A stretch of 64,000 nt of DNA from Brassica napus (Eukaryota > Streptophyta > Magnoliopsida > Brassicales > Brassicaceae): contig NC_063438.1 in the NCBI RefSeq assembly GCF_020379485.1, positions 9,066,335-9,130,334 of the forward strand. Reading direction: 5' to 3'. This document shows positions 1 to 10,800 of the stretch, one piece after another. The first letter of the stretch is position 1. The number at the start of each line of letters is the position of its first letter. The translations under genes were made by a program, and so were the position numbers. A model generated the notes under the pieces. That model worked only from the letters and a program-made list of their open reading frames with translations, did no database searches and had not been told where the DNA came from.

Positions 1-96
1 TAAGAATTAAAAATAGTTACCAAAAATTATGTTTGATAAATTTTGAAAAACGTAAAATTAAAAAACATGTGTGCATGTGCACGGGTCAATATCTAG
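1..96 (+). mobile_element. Helitron 3' terminus (partial element entering from the left)
   Basis: A short GC-rich hairpin (GTGCATGTGCAC, around 70-81) is followed by CTAG at 93-96 and then a T. Hairpin plus CTRR is the hallmark of Helitron 3' ends, and four other such ends occur in this window. The body of the element would lie left of the window, so only the terminus can be called. Confidence 0.45.
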
Positions 97-1073
97 TTTT
101 CTTTATAAAGTGAGACAAAAGTTTTCAATTATGTTAAATATTTTCGATTCAGAAGACTTTTAGGGAAGTCTTCTAATAGAAGACTTTCGTAAAATCTTTT
201 AATCCCTAAATTTACTATTCTCCCAAAAGATAGGAAAGTCTTCTAGTGAATTATTCATAAGAAGACTTAACTAACCTAAACCCTAAAATCAAATAACTAA
301 CTAAACATAAATTAACACTTCACTAAGCTTAAAATTAACTTTTAAAGTATCTAATATACAAAAAACTAAACACATATATGTCAAATTTAGTTTAAAAAAA
401 AAGAAGTTAAGATTCCAAAATCTAACTCTAAAATACAAACAATACTATGACATATGCTACCAAACCCTAAACCATAGAATATCATGATTCAATCTACATT
501 CACTCACCTATGTTGAAAACAATTCAATTTTACTATATCTTAATTTCTATCATTTCCAAAATGTTTATAATTACATGAATTCAATTTTTTCCCTAGAACA
601 ATATTTTTTATAAAATTCATAAATTATTTTTAAGATCAACTATATGAGAAGATTTTCTGGAAGTTTTTCAGAAGACTTACAGAACTGAGCATAGTAGAAG
701 TCTTAAAATTATTTTTATATGTACTTCTATTTTAATAAGATAGATGTAATAAAAATAGTGTAACACATTTGATTGTATCAATGGGCAAGCCTGAGCATTT
801 TATTTGATACCCAAATCCGAACCCAAAACAAAAATACTCCAACCGAAACTGAACCGTGATATAAAAATACATGAATGGCTTTTAATATGAGTATGTCCGG
901 ATAACCGAACCCGATGGATTATATCCGATACCCGAAACGTTACCCGAAATATCCAAACATATATTGAGAGAGAGAAATCTTAAAAGGTTGAAAAGCTTCT
1001 AACTTTCTTTTTCTTCTTAATCTGATTTCGAGGGTGATATCGAACCATGTGTTTATTTGTGTGAAATGAATAT
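97..1073. other. AT-rich intergenic DNA with AGAAGTCTTC-type palindromes
   Basis: No convincing coding frame. Between about 150 and 270, and again at 640-700, the motif GAAGACTT/AAGTCTTC recurs in both orientations, the same motif that is dense at 32.4-33.1 kb. The rest is low-complexity AT-rich sequence. Confidence 0.5.
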
Positions 1074-1896
1074 ATCTATATATATAAAGTAGAGTTCTCT
1101 CTCTCCAGGGCCCTCCACGTCAGATTCCACCTAAGAAATTCAGGTCTTCTGGTGTCAACACGTGTCTTCCTACAATTCATTTTCTGCTCCACACACTTCG
1201 GGTGATTTCGCCATTAACTTCAACCATTATTTCTTTCTTAAAAACATAGAACTGAGAAAATCACAGAGCACTCTTAGACTTCCCTTATTATTAATGTATT
1301 CATTAGATTCTTCAAGTTTCCTTTACAGCTTCTCCAATTCGTTTTTTTTGCTTCTGGATTTTCGATTTTATAAGAATTCTTCAATCCTCCGATTTCTTTT
1401 GAAGCGCCTGAGACGAAGAAACTGGTGACAAATTCAAAAATTCCTGTGTTAACACGTGTTCTTTTTATTGAACGCTCTGTTTTATTAATCGAAGTGTGCA
1501 TAAGATGTGGGCCTGCGTTTTGTATGTCTTGCTCGACAGCCTCTCAACCATCAGATTTTTCCACTTTTTGTTTTTCGCCATTACACGGATTGAATCGCCG
1601 ACTAACAACTATAGTTCTCCCAACCATCAATGAAGATCGAGTGTTTCATGGGCTACGATTGATTCAATACAAGATCAGATAGAATCCGTTGTCACTGTTT
1701 TGTCGATTCGAGTTCTTCAACCCGGGAAGGAATTCCGGCGCCGTTACGGTACTCGACTCGATTCATGCATTGTCAACATTAGCAACATTAGTTCAATTGT
1801 GTGAAGCTGGTACTATAAATATCTGTGTTTTCTTTCTGAAAAAATATCAGATCATTCCTTTTAATCACTTTGGTTTTGATTCTCTCAGTAACTAGA

Positions 1897-2112
1897 ATGT
1901 CAAACTCCAGTCTGCTACTCGGTGATTTGAAGGCCGCCGGCGTTGACGTTCGTCTCCTGAGATTATGTAGGCTCACTGATGTAAAGAAAGCCGGCGAGGA
2001 GAAAACACATTATCAGCTTCGAGTTTTTTGTAGAGTTTATACTTTCCGATTTCATAGGAAAGCCCTCTACTTTGGTTTCTCTCACTTTCACTTCATCAGT
2101 CTGAAACTCTAG
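1897..2112 (+). pseudogene. Remnant of Helitron-type RPA1-like (DUF223) first exon
   Basis: A 71-residue frame starts MSNSSLLLGDLKA and continues VDVRLLRLCRLTDVKKAGEE. This aligns over about 35 residues with the first exon of the RPA-like fragment at 46292-46456, which has SRAFSDLKSG and VEARLLRFWEARNVKCGGE at the same places. RPA1-like OB-fold proteins of this kind are frequent passengers of plant Helitrons. After residue 36 the similarity is lost and the downstream OB-fold exons are not seen here, so this is a relic. The match is short and imperfect; a chance resemblance is possible. Confidence 0.4.
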
Positions 2113-2318
2113 AAGACATACCTAAGTGAAAGCAAGACAAATCAGGTCTGAAATCTTTCTTCCTCCTCTCTTTCATACTTCTGTTTCTTGAAACTATAAC
2201 ATCTTTGTTACTGAGCTGGGAAGCTGTGTGCTATTTTTAAAGGAATCATCTGGAATAAAGCCTAAACCTTTGCTTTTACTATCGAATTACTTGATGAATG
2301 TTGTTGTTGTTATTGCAG

Positions 2319-3167
2319 AGGGGACACAAGACGACTATTGTTAATGGCATCAGAGAGACTGTCAAAGAATATAACTCTGTCCATGTTTTCTCTTTTAAAA
2401 ACATGAAAACTATCAAATTCAAGGAGTTCATACAACAGTTTAGACACCATGGAAGGTGAGTTTCTTTGTTTTTTTTTTTTTTGTAATTATGAATAGCTGG
2501 GTGTTGCTTGATTGTAAGTGAGATTAATATATGTCACATTCAGTCTTCCTCGCCTAAAATAAAGTGATGTAGTTTGCTCTCTGCAGTTCTACTTCTGATG
2601 AAGTCCATCATGCCATCTTTAAAGCCTCCAAGGTTGTTTACTCTGCTTCTTACAATGGTTGTTTTATATTACGTGGTCTTTTCTCGCCAGTTGCGTTTTT
2701 ACATATGTTTGGAATTTTATTTCAGCTGCTTCATGGTGATGATGAACTGCTTATGCCAAAGGAAGAGGTTGAAAGGTATCATCTCTCTCTCTAAGACCTC
2801 TTTTTCTCATCTTGCTTTGTGAAGACAGCAGTGAAAGGCTTAAACTGTATCCATCTCTCTCCTGCCTTTCATGTATCACTGTTATAACTGTTTCTAAATG
2901 CTTCTTCTGGTTATCATTACAGCTTATTTGACGCTTATGAAGATTCTGACTTTAGAAGGAGTGGCAGTATAAATGGTTTGTGAATAAAATTATTGCCAGC
3001 TTGATAAACATACAAGCGTGATTGCGTTAATCTTCATTACTGATCAATACTGTTTTGGTACTATTGACTGATCAGGTTGAACTGAAGGGAGGTCTTCTAG
3101 AGCGGTTCACACATGAGATGGAACCGTTTCTAAGGAAGCAAGGTATGCATGTTCGGCTCAACAAAAG
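2319..3167 (+). pseudogene. Captured fragment of mRNA turnover protein 4 (MRT4/MRTO4) homologue
   Basis: Five exon-like segments with intact AG/GT borders read as an MRT4-like protein of the ribosomal P0/L10 family, a nuclear factor in 60S ribosome assembly. They are 2319-2455 (GHKTTIVNGIRETVKEYNS, then HVFSFKNMKTIKFKEF), 2587-2632 (SDEVHHAIFKASK), 2726-2775 (LLHGDDELLMPKEEVE), 2923-2975 (LFDAYEDSDFRRSGS) and 3076-3167 (FTHEMEPFLRKQGMHVRLNK). Order and introns are preserved. The start codon region, the exon between the first and second segments and the C-terminal third are missing, so it cannot encode the full protein. Introns show that genomic DNA, not mRNA, was captured, and it lies inside the Helitron at 1074-4040. 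Identification rests on recognised sequence, not a search. Confidence 0.65.
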
Positions 3168-3562
3168 GTGTATCTTGCCACTTTTAGTTTCCCTCCTTCA
3201 CAAAGTTAATTTCTTTCTTGATTAATTATGTAGGTACAACCTGATATTGATTGTTATAGCCAGATGTATCCCAACCAAAAATACGTTTGCGACCACGGTT
3301 AGCAATATTGATCAAGACCTTGCTCAAGAAAAATGTGTACTAAGAGCAAGATGATATAATTTATATATATATTTAAAGTAATGTTATTAAGAACATATGA
3401 TTTTTAAGTGAAAACATAGGTCTGAGATGAATTATGAAACATGATTAGCAGGAAAGTTGGAAACGGAGACAGTTCCTGATAAGGCATGCAATGGCACCTC
3501 GATATTAGACAGTTCGGAGGAATCGAAGATGGGTTTGGATGTGAGAATGTGTAATGGTAATG

Positions 3563-4308
3563 GACTATTATCACAATATATCAGAATATTCAACGATTTT
3601 ACAAAACTATTGGTAAGTCTTTTAAATATAAACTGAATATCTTACATATATTTTTAATTCTGTTGTTTTATTTTCATCATTTCAAATCTACGTACATTAT
3701 ATTTTAAATTATTTTTTTTGTAGAGAAATACAAACAAAACTTTAGTGGATCAAATATAATATTTCTGTGTGTTCCTATTTATCTCAACTTTTTATGAAAA
3801 ATGCTTCCAAATATGTATATCCTCTTTTTAAAAGATCACAATAGTTGTTTTGATGCTTCCAATTTCTTTGTTTGGTCGCAGCAATTTCTAATTTTAGATG
3901 CGTGTGTTATCCAACTTATGAGTGAAACAATTTTAATCGAATAAAATCTGTTTCATAATAAAAACATTGAAATTTAGGAGAAAAGAGAGAATTTATGCAA
4001 ACAAAAATTGATCCGTGCAGAGCACGGGGTAATATACTAGTATATTTATAAATTACATAAAATAATAAACAAAAGTGTATATTTGAATTGATATAATGAT
4101 TTTATATTCGTACAGAAAGAATTATATTTGTATATAAAGTATCATAATAACTATTAATGTCTAATAATTCAATGCATGCTTTATAAATCATTTATAAAAT
4201 TATAAATACATTTATAAAAATCAGAAGTTTTAAATTATTATAAGAGGTTCTAAGTCATTTATAGAAGCTTATACATTAATTTATAAAATGTATTTTGAAA
4301 ATTTATCC
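3563..4308. repeat. Direct duplication, copy 1 (Helitron tail plus 3' flank)
   Basis: These 746 bp recur at 5266-6011 with a constant offset of 1703 bp and roughly six substitutions by eye. The unit contains the last ~480 bp of the Helitron, its hairpin and CTAG end, and 268 bp of flank beyond the terminus. The flank itself belongs to the repeat family seen at 25.2-26.1 kb. Confidence 0.85.
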
Positions 4309-5743
4309 CTTATATACTAAAGCACAAGTCACTTTACCAATCAGATTTTGACACATGGATTTATATTTTAAAAATTAAAAATATATGTAAAACAATAAAA
4401 TCATTATTGAAAAAAATAAATGGCAAGCACGATCTCCACAACTAAATTATGTGTTTGTTTCCTAAATTTACTGTAAAAAGTACTTGCTCATCCATTTCTC
4501 TCCAACAACTCCACGATCACCAATTATCAATCTCCAGATTCCAGTTATTCATCCATCATTTATATTTGCCATCTTATTGATCCACACGCAAAAAGAAAGA
4601 AAAAACACACTTTCTCGACTACTCAAATTCACAAATATTGTGTTTATATTCAACGTTTTATCTTCCACGCAAACATATTTTTTTTCTTACTCAGTCTCTC
4701 ATGATCTCACTCTTTTATATGTAGTGTCTGTATATTAAGCCTCGCTCTCTCACATGCAAGGTTTCCCTTAGAAGAACTCAGCCTCAGGTTATCTCTTTTT
4801 CCAAATATGAAAAATCTGAAATATACTTACAAAATGAAATATATAAAGATTTTTCTGTAAGGTACATTTCTGGAACGAACAAAAACAGAAACGAGAAAGA
4901 AGAAGACTGAAGACAAACTTGGCATTAACAAGAAAACGATTTAGGCCAACAGATAATCAAGCAAAACAAAAATCTCAAACTACAAAGAAAAAAACAAAGG
5001 AGCGCTCTTTACAACAAACAGAGTGTAAGAGCAGAACGTACATAATCTAAAAACAAGTGGTATCATTAGTTCTTCTCTTATTGTTTCTCTTTTATGTTAC
5101 TCTTCAAAACTTTGCTTTGTTTTTGTAACTGTTGCAAGTTTGCAGAAATACCTAACACTATACCCGAAAAATGATGTGATGCATCTTTCATAAGATGTGG
5201 AGAGACAACAAAAACCTAACACCCTACCAAGAGAAAGAGTATCAACAACTTAGTTGATGCAAATAGACTATTATCACAATATATCAGAATATTCAACGAT
5301 TTTACAAAACTATTGGTAAGTCTTTTAAATATAAACTGAATATCTTACATATATTTTTAATTCTGTTGTTTTATTTTCATCATTTCAAATCTACGTACAT
5401 TATATTTTAAATTATTTTTTTTGTAGAGAAATACAGACAAAACTTTAGTGGATCAAATATAATATTTCTATGTGTTCCTATTTATCTCAACTTTTTATGA
5501 AAAATGCTTCCAAATATGTATATCCTCTTTTTAAAAGATCACAATAGTTGTTTTGATGCTTCCAATTTCTTTGTTTGGTCGCAGCAATTTCTAATTTTAG
5601 ATGCGTGTGTTATCCAGCTTATGAGTGAAACAATTTTAATCGAATAAAATCTGTTTCATAAAAAAAACATTGAAATTTAGGAGAAAAGAGAGAATTTATG
5701 CAAACAAAAATTGATCCGTGCAGAGCACGGGGTAATATACTAG
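4306..5743 (+). mobile_element. Possible second Helitron sharing the tail of the first
   Basis: At 4306 a TCCCTTATATACTAAAGC... sequence resembles the Helitron-like 5' ends at 25190 and 25733 (TCCTACTATATATTAA). The segment ends in the duplicated hairpin (5716-5730) and CTAG at 5740-5743. The unique head (4309-5265) contains an 84-codon open frame at 4484-4738 that resembles nothing I know and is probably not a gene. The alternative is a plain tandem duplication of 1703 bp. Confidence 0.35.
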
Positions 5744-6011
5744 TATATTTATAAATTACATAAAATAATAAACAAAAGTGTTTATTTGAATTGATATAAT
5801 GATTTTATATTCGTACAGAAAGAATTATATTTGTATATAAAGTATCATAATAACTATTAATGTCTAATAATTCAATGCATGCTTTATAAATCATTTATAA
5901 AATTATAAATACATTTATAAAAATCAGAAGTTTTAAATTATTATAAGAGGTTCTAAATCATTTATAGAAGCTTATACATTAATTTATAAAATGTATTTTG
6001 AAAATTTATCC
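5266..6011. repeat. Direct duplication, copy 2
   Basis: Second copy of 3563-4308, with the same Helitron 3' hairpin and CTAG and the same 268 bp of flank. Divergence is under about 1 percent, so the duplication is recent. Confidence 0.85.
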
Positions 6012-7433
6012 ACCTATTACAATATTTTTCATTTTTTCATTTTTAATGGTAAAATTCTTCAACTATGTTTACTTAGTGTAGAAACCTCTAAACTAAATAT
6101 TTACTGGTAGTAATAGTAATTATGACCTGTTAGAGTTTAAATCATTAAATAAAGTTAGTTTATGTGGTTTTTCCGTTAAATACTTAGTTTGGGGTTTTTT
6201 ATCCAAAACAAACTTAGTTGAAGGGTTTTAACGTCAAAATTCCTTATTCTTTCCTTATTAACTATTATTTAAATCATTATAGTGGGATTTGTTTTATCAA
6301 AAACCAGTTGCAATCAACTGGCGATATATATTCTTTCATAATATCATGCATTTAATATTTAAATATATATATAGCAAGATTTAAGTTACCAAAATTATGT
6401 ATATATTATAACGAGAATATCTTCTAATAAATTTTTTAAGATATTCTATCTTATAGCTGAATCAAAATTTATTAGAGGATATTTTATCTCATAGCTTCTC
6501 TTGAAAACTAGGTCATTTAGAAACTTAAACTAATTTGCTATATAAATATCACGCCACCCCATTAGTTTCACGCATCTATCTTTTAAGTTTTCATATGTTT
6601 TTGATCGTTCTAATTTAAATTATACTTTTGTGATCTTGCGCAGGTGTATGATAATCAATAAGTAACTCATAGACGGGAACACCATTATTGGTAATTTTAT
6701 GAGAGATTCTTCTTCTCCGTTTTTTTTTGTTCTCTTCCTCTCCATGTTGTATATCTATCTATATTTTTGCATCATTAGTGATTCAACTAACAAAAAGAGA
6801 CGACTCTGTTTATCCAGGAACTGATCATCCCTTTCGAAAAAGGTAATTCTTTTTTTTATAAAGTTAAATCACTTATCAAGAATATAATATAAGATGTGTA
6901 TGCTAATCAAGTGCAATTTATTTATTGTGCGTGATCCTCTTCGGTACGTCTGAGAGCCAAAGGTAATCTCAAAGCTGTTTAAAAACTTTGAAACTCATTG
7001 ACGTTGTCCTATCAATTATATAATTTGTTATCTTTTGGGGATTGTTTACATCTTTAAATATCTTTGTTAGAATTACCTCTTTTCTGACTTAAGGCTTAGA
7101 GAAGGAAACCGTAAATCATCTCTGTTGTTACAATGATTCCAATGATAATAAATCTCAAGTAATTCAAAATCTCTCTTTTATATTTCATGGCTGATTTTTT
7201 TATTGGGGTTATGCGTGAAATATTTATTTTTTCTCAATTATATTTTTCTGATGTTTTAAGATTAGTGTTAAATGTGATCGTTTTCTAAACGTTCTAATGT
7301 ATTCTTTGTTCATATGATCATAGTATAAATATTTTAATTGAACATCGAATCTTTCATATTAACTATGTACATGTAACATAAGTATTATATAGTTGTAAAT
7401 AAGTAATTATCAATTTAATATTAATGTTAATGT
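6012..7433. other. AT-rich region without recognisable gene, left part of a Helitron
   Basis: No frame here has protein-like composition. The region leads into the Helitron terminus at 7434-7462 and is probably the body of that non-autonomous element, but I cannot place its 5' end. Confidence 0.4.
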
Positions 7434-7462
7434 CCGCACATGCGTGCGGGCGGTCCATCTAG
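7434..7462 (+). mobile_element. Helitron 3' terminus
   Basis: Hairpin CCGCAC-ATGC-GTGCGG at 7434-7449, then CTAG at 7459-7462 followed by T. It lies about 370 bp beyond the stop codon of the MBP gene, so the element ends just outside that gene's 3' region. Confidence 0.6.
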
Positions 7463-7828
7463 TTCTGGTTTAAAAGGCAAACCCTTTATCTAGTCTTCAC
7501 ATGATTCAACGAAAAAAAAAACCTGGCTCTGGTATGTTTTGAAAATTTTCAATAAAAAAAGAAGGGAAAAGATCATTTATTTTTTTACAAAAAAAAAACG
7601 AAAAAAAATAATCCAAATGAAAATAAACAGACACATCCTTTATTCATAAGAAAATCAAGAAAGAACCCTACAAGTGACTACACAAACATCACACTGAACA
7701 CACAAAAATTACACTGAGACACAAACAAAAAGCATAGCCCATGCCACCTCGAAGTGACAAATCCACAAGTATGACTCTGAGGTAACTTTATTCACACGGA
7801 AAGCAAGAAACAAACCCCAACAAAGTTT

Positions 7829-10800
7829 TCAGTTGGCTGCTGGAGCAATATAAGCTCCAAGAGCATTGACGTGAGAGTCCGCGAAGCCATGAAAACCGAC
7901 GATCTTCTTGTCTTTCACTTCAAGTAAAATGTCTGTACTTTCGTCTCCAGGAATTTTTTCAAATCCATAATACTTTGAAGTCTTTGTGTTGGTTTTGAAT
8001 TGAATTCCCGCAATTTTGTTGGATGAATCTGACCAACCCTTCACGGAAATAAGATACTCGTTGGGATGACTTATCTCAAACTGCATGATCATGAGAAACC
8101 CAATATGAAAATTTTCAGTAAGCTCTAGATAATGTGTTTTGATAGAAAATATTCTTAGAAAAGAATAGAAACATAATACCGTTCCAATGGTAGATCTCCT
8201 TCCCCTCACACCACGTGCGGGTCCTTTCTTTGTCTGTCCGTTCTTGACATACTCGAAGCTGATTTCCTCAATCCATCGACCAACTGCAACATGTATCTTT
8301 GTCACACCGTCGTAATCGCCTCCGTCATCCCATTGATTGCCTCCCTTGCCTCCTTGTGCCTCCAGTCTTTGAGTACTAGAACCGCTGTCAGATCCTTTTC
8401 CACTGTCTTGAGTACTAGAACCGCTGTCAGATCCTTTTCCACTGTCTTTAGTACTAGAACCGCTGTCAGTTCCTTTTCCACTGTCTTTAGTACTAGAACC
8501 GCTGTCAGTTCCTTTTCCACTGTTTGAGTCGCCCCCCGGTTTAGAACCAGTGTCGAAGTAGGCCCCAATAGCATCAATAGCATGACCAGCACGTCCATGG
8601 AATCCAATAAGCTTTCCTCCATTTTCACCTTTGAACTCGAATTCTGTTCCCTTCATCTCACCGAATAAAGGAGAGGTAAATCCTCTTGAGGTTGTGAGGT
8701 ATAATGATGTGATAAGTGTTGTATCATATGTGAAAATATGATCGTAGCTTCCACCAACGGCCGTGAAGTTATCATTTGGATGATCCACCGAAAACTGTAT
8801 GTAAGTTTTTCATTAGAAACAAATAAATATGTAGCAAAAAATATTCAATATTTAACAGAAGTCACCAAAATATTTAATTAATACCTCTTTTACTTGCCCT
8901 CGACTTGTCCCGTGCTCACGGATTTCAACTTTTCCATCCTTTACGTAGTCGATCTTGATGTAGGTTACACTGAATTCATCAGCTGCCACAGCTACTTTCT
9001 TCACACCATCGAAACCAACATCGTTGAATTCGTTTCCCCTGTCACCACCTAGGGGTCCCATCTTTACGGGTACTACAGGTTTAGGACCACCTCCCTCACC
9101 GCCTTGTGAACCGGTGTGGAAGTAAGCTCCGATGGCATCAATAGCATAGCCAGCACGTCCATGGAACCCGAGAAGCTTTCCTCTATTTTCACCTTGGAAC
9201 TCGAAATCTGTTCCCTTCTTCTCACCGAATAATGGAGAGGTAAAACCCCTGGAGGTTGTGAAGTATAGCGATGTGATAAGCGTTGTATCATATGTGAAAA
9301 TATGATTGTAGCTTCCACCAACGGCCACGATGTTATCATTTGGATAATCCACCGAGAACTGTATTTTATTTTCCATAAAAATCAAACAATTTATTAGCAA
9401 ACCCAATGAATATTATCGTAAAAAAAATAATCACAATGTTTTATACCTCTTTTAGTTGCCCGCGATTTGTCCCGTGTTCACGTATCTCAACTTTTCCGTC
9501 CTTTATGTATTCGATCTTGAGATAAGTTACACTGAATTCATCTGCTCCCACAGTTACTTTCTTCACACCATCAAAACCAACATCATCAAATTCATTTCCC
9601 TTGGCACCACCTAAGGGTCCCATCTTTCCGGGGACAACAGGTCTAGGACCACCTCCCTGGCCACCTTGTGAACCAGTGTGGAAGTAAGCTCCGATGGCAT
9701 CAATAGCAAAACCAGCACGTCCATGGAACCCGAGAAGTTTTCCTCTATTTTCACCTTGGAACTCGAAATCTGTTCCCGTCTTCTCACCGAATAATGGAGA
9801 GGTAAAACCCCTGGAGGTTGTGAAGTATAGCGATGTGATAAGCGTTGTATCATATGTGAAAATATGATTGTAGCTTCCACCAACGGCCACGATATTATCA
9901 TTTGGATAATCCACCGAAAACTATATTGTATTTTCCACAAAAATCAAACAATTTATTAGCAAAACCATTAAATATTAATTATCCTATAAACAAGAACCAA
10001 AATGTTTTATACCTCTTTTAGTTGCCCGCGGCTTGTCCCGTGCTCACGTATTTCAACTTTTCCGTCCTTACTGTATTCGATCTTGATATAAGTTATACTG
10101 AATTCATCTGCTCCCACAGTTATTTTCTTCACACCATCAAAACCAACATCGTCGAATTCATTTCCCTTGTCACCACCAAGGGGTCCCATCTTTCCAGGGA
10201 TAACAGGTCTAGGACCGCCTCCATCGTTGCCAGTTCCAGAGCCAACAGGTTTAGTACCAGCTCCGTCTTCTCCTGTCTCAAGGCCACCAGGTTTAGTACC
10301 GGCTCCGTCTTCGTCGGTTCCAGAGCCACCAGGTTTAGTACCTTCTCCATCTGCCCCGGTTCCAAGGTCACCAGGTTTAGTGCCGGCTCCGTTTTCACCG
10401 GTTCCGGGACCACTAGGTTTAGTGCCGGCTCCGTTTTCACCGGTTCCAGGACCACCAGGTTTAGTACCGGCTCCGTCTTCGCCGGTTCCAGAGCCACCAG
10501 GTTTAGTACCTTCTCCATCTGCCCCGGTTCCAAGGTCACCAGGTTTAGTGCCGGCTCCGTTTTCACCGGTTCCGGGACCACTAGGTTTAGTGCCGGCTCC
10601 GTTTTCACCGGTTCCAGGACCACCAGGTTTTGGACCACCTCCCGCATCGCCGGGTCCTGGGCTAACAGGTTGACCGCTTCCAGCGTCGCCTGTTCCGGGG
10701 CCAGCAGGTTTTGGTTTAATGCTACCAGGGGGAGGAATGGGAGCAAAATGAACGTTGATGGAGTTGAGTGCACTTCCACTATTTCCTAGAAATCCAGCGA

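Larger units (their letters stand above)
1074..4040 (+). mobile_element. Non-autonomous Helitron carrying captured gene fragments
   Basis: The proposed 5' end starts TC (TCTATATATATAAAG) and runs into a CCACGTCAG motif shared with the element starting near 45858. The 3' end is clear: CCGTGC-AGA-GCACGG hairpin at 4013-4027, then CTAG at 4037-4040 followed by T. Inside lie a remnant of an RPA-like exon (1897-2112) and a five-exon fragment of an MRT4 homologue (2319-3167). No Rep/helicase is present, so it would depend on an autonomous partner. The 3' end is well supported; the 5' boundary is inferred. Confidence 0.55.

Noticed and set aside
4484..4738. 84-codon frame as a small gene
   Set aside because: Hydrophobic, low-complexity translation of CT-rich DNA; nothing recognisable.
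8291..8628. Frames over the 39-bp repeat on both strands
   Set aside because: Same reason: shadows of the coding repeat of the lectin gene.
10022..10789. Long frames (255, 216 and 168 codons) overlapping the lectin linker
   Set aside because: Shadow frames of the 42-bp coding repeat; a repeat without stops in one frame often has none in others.
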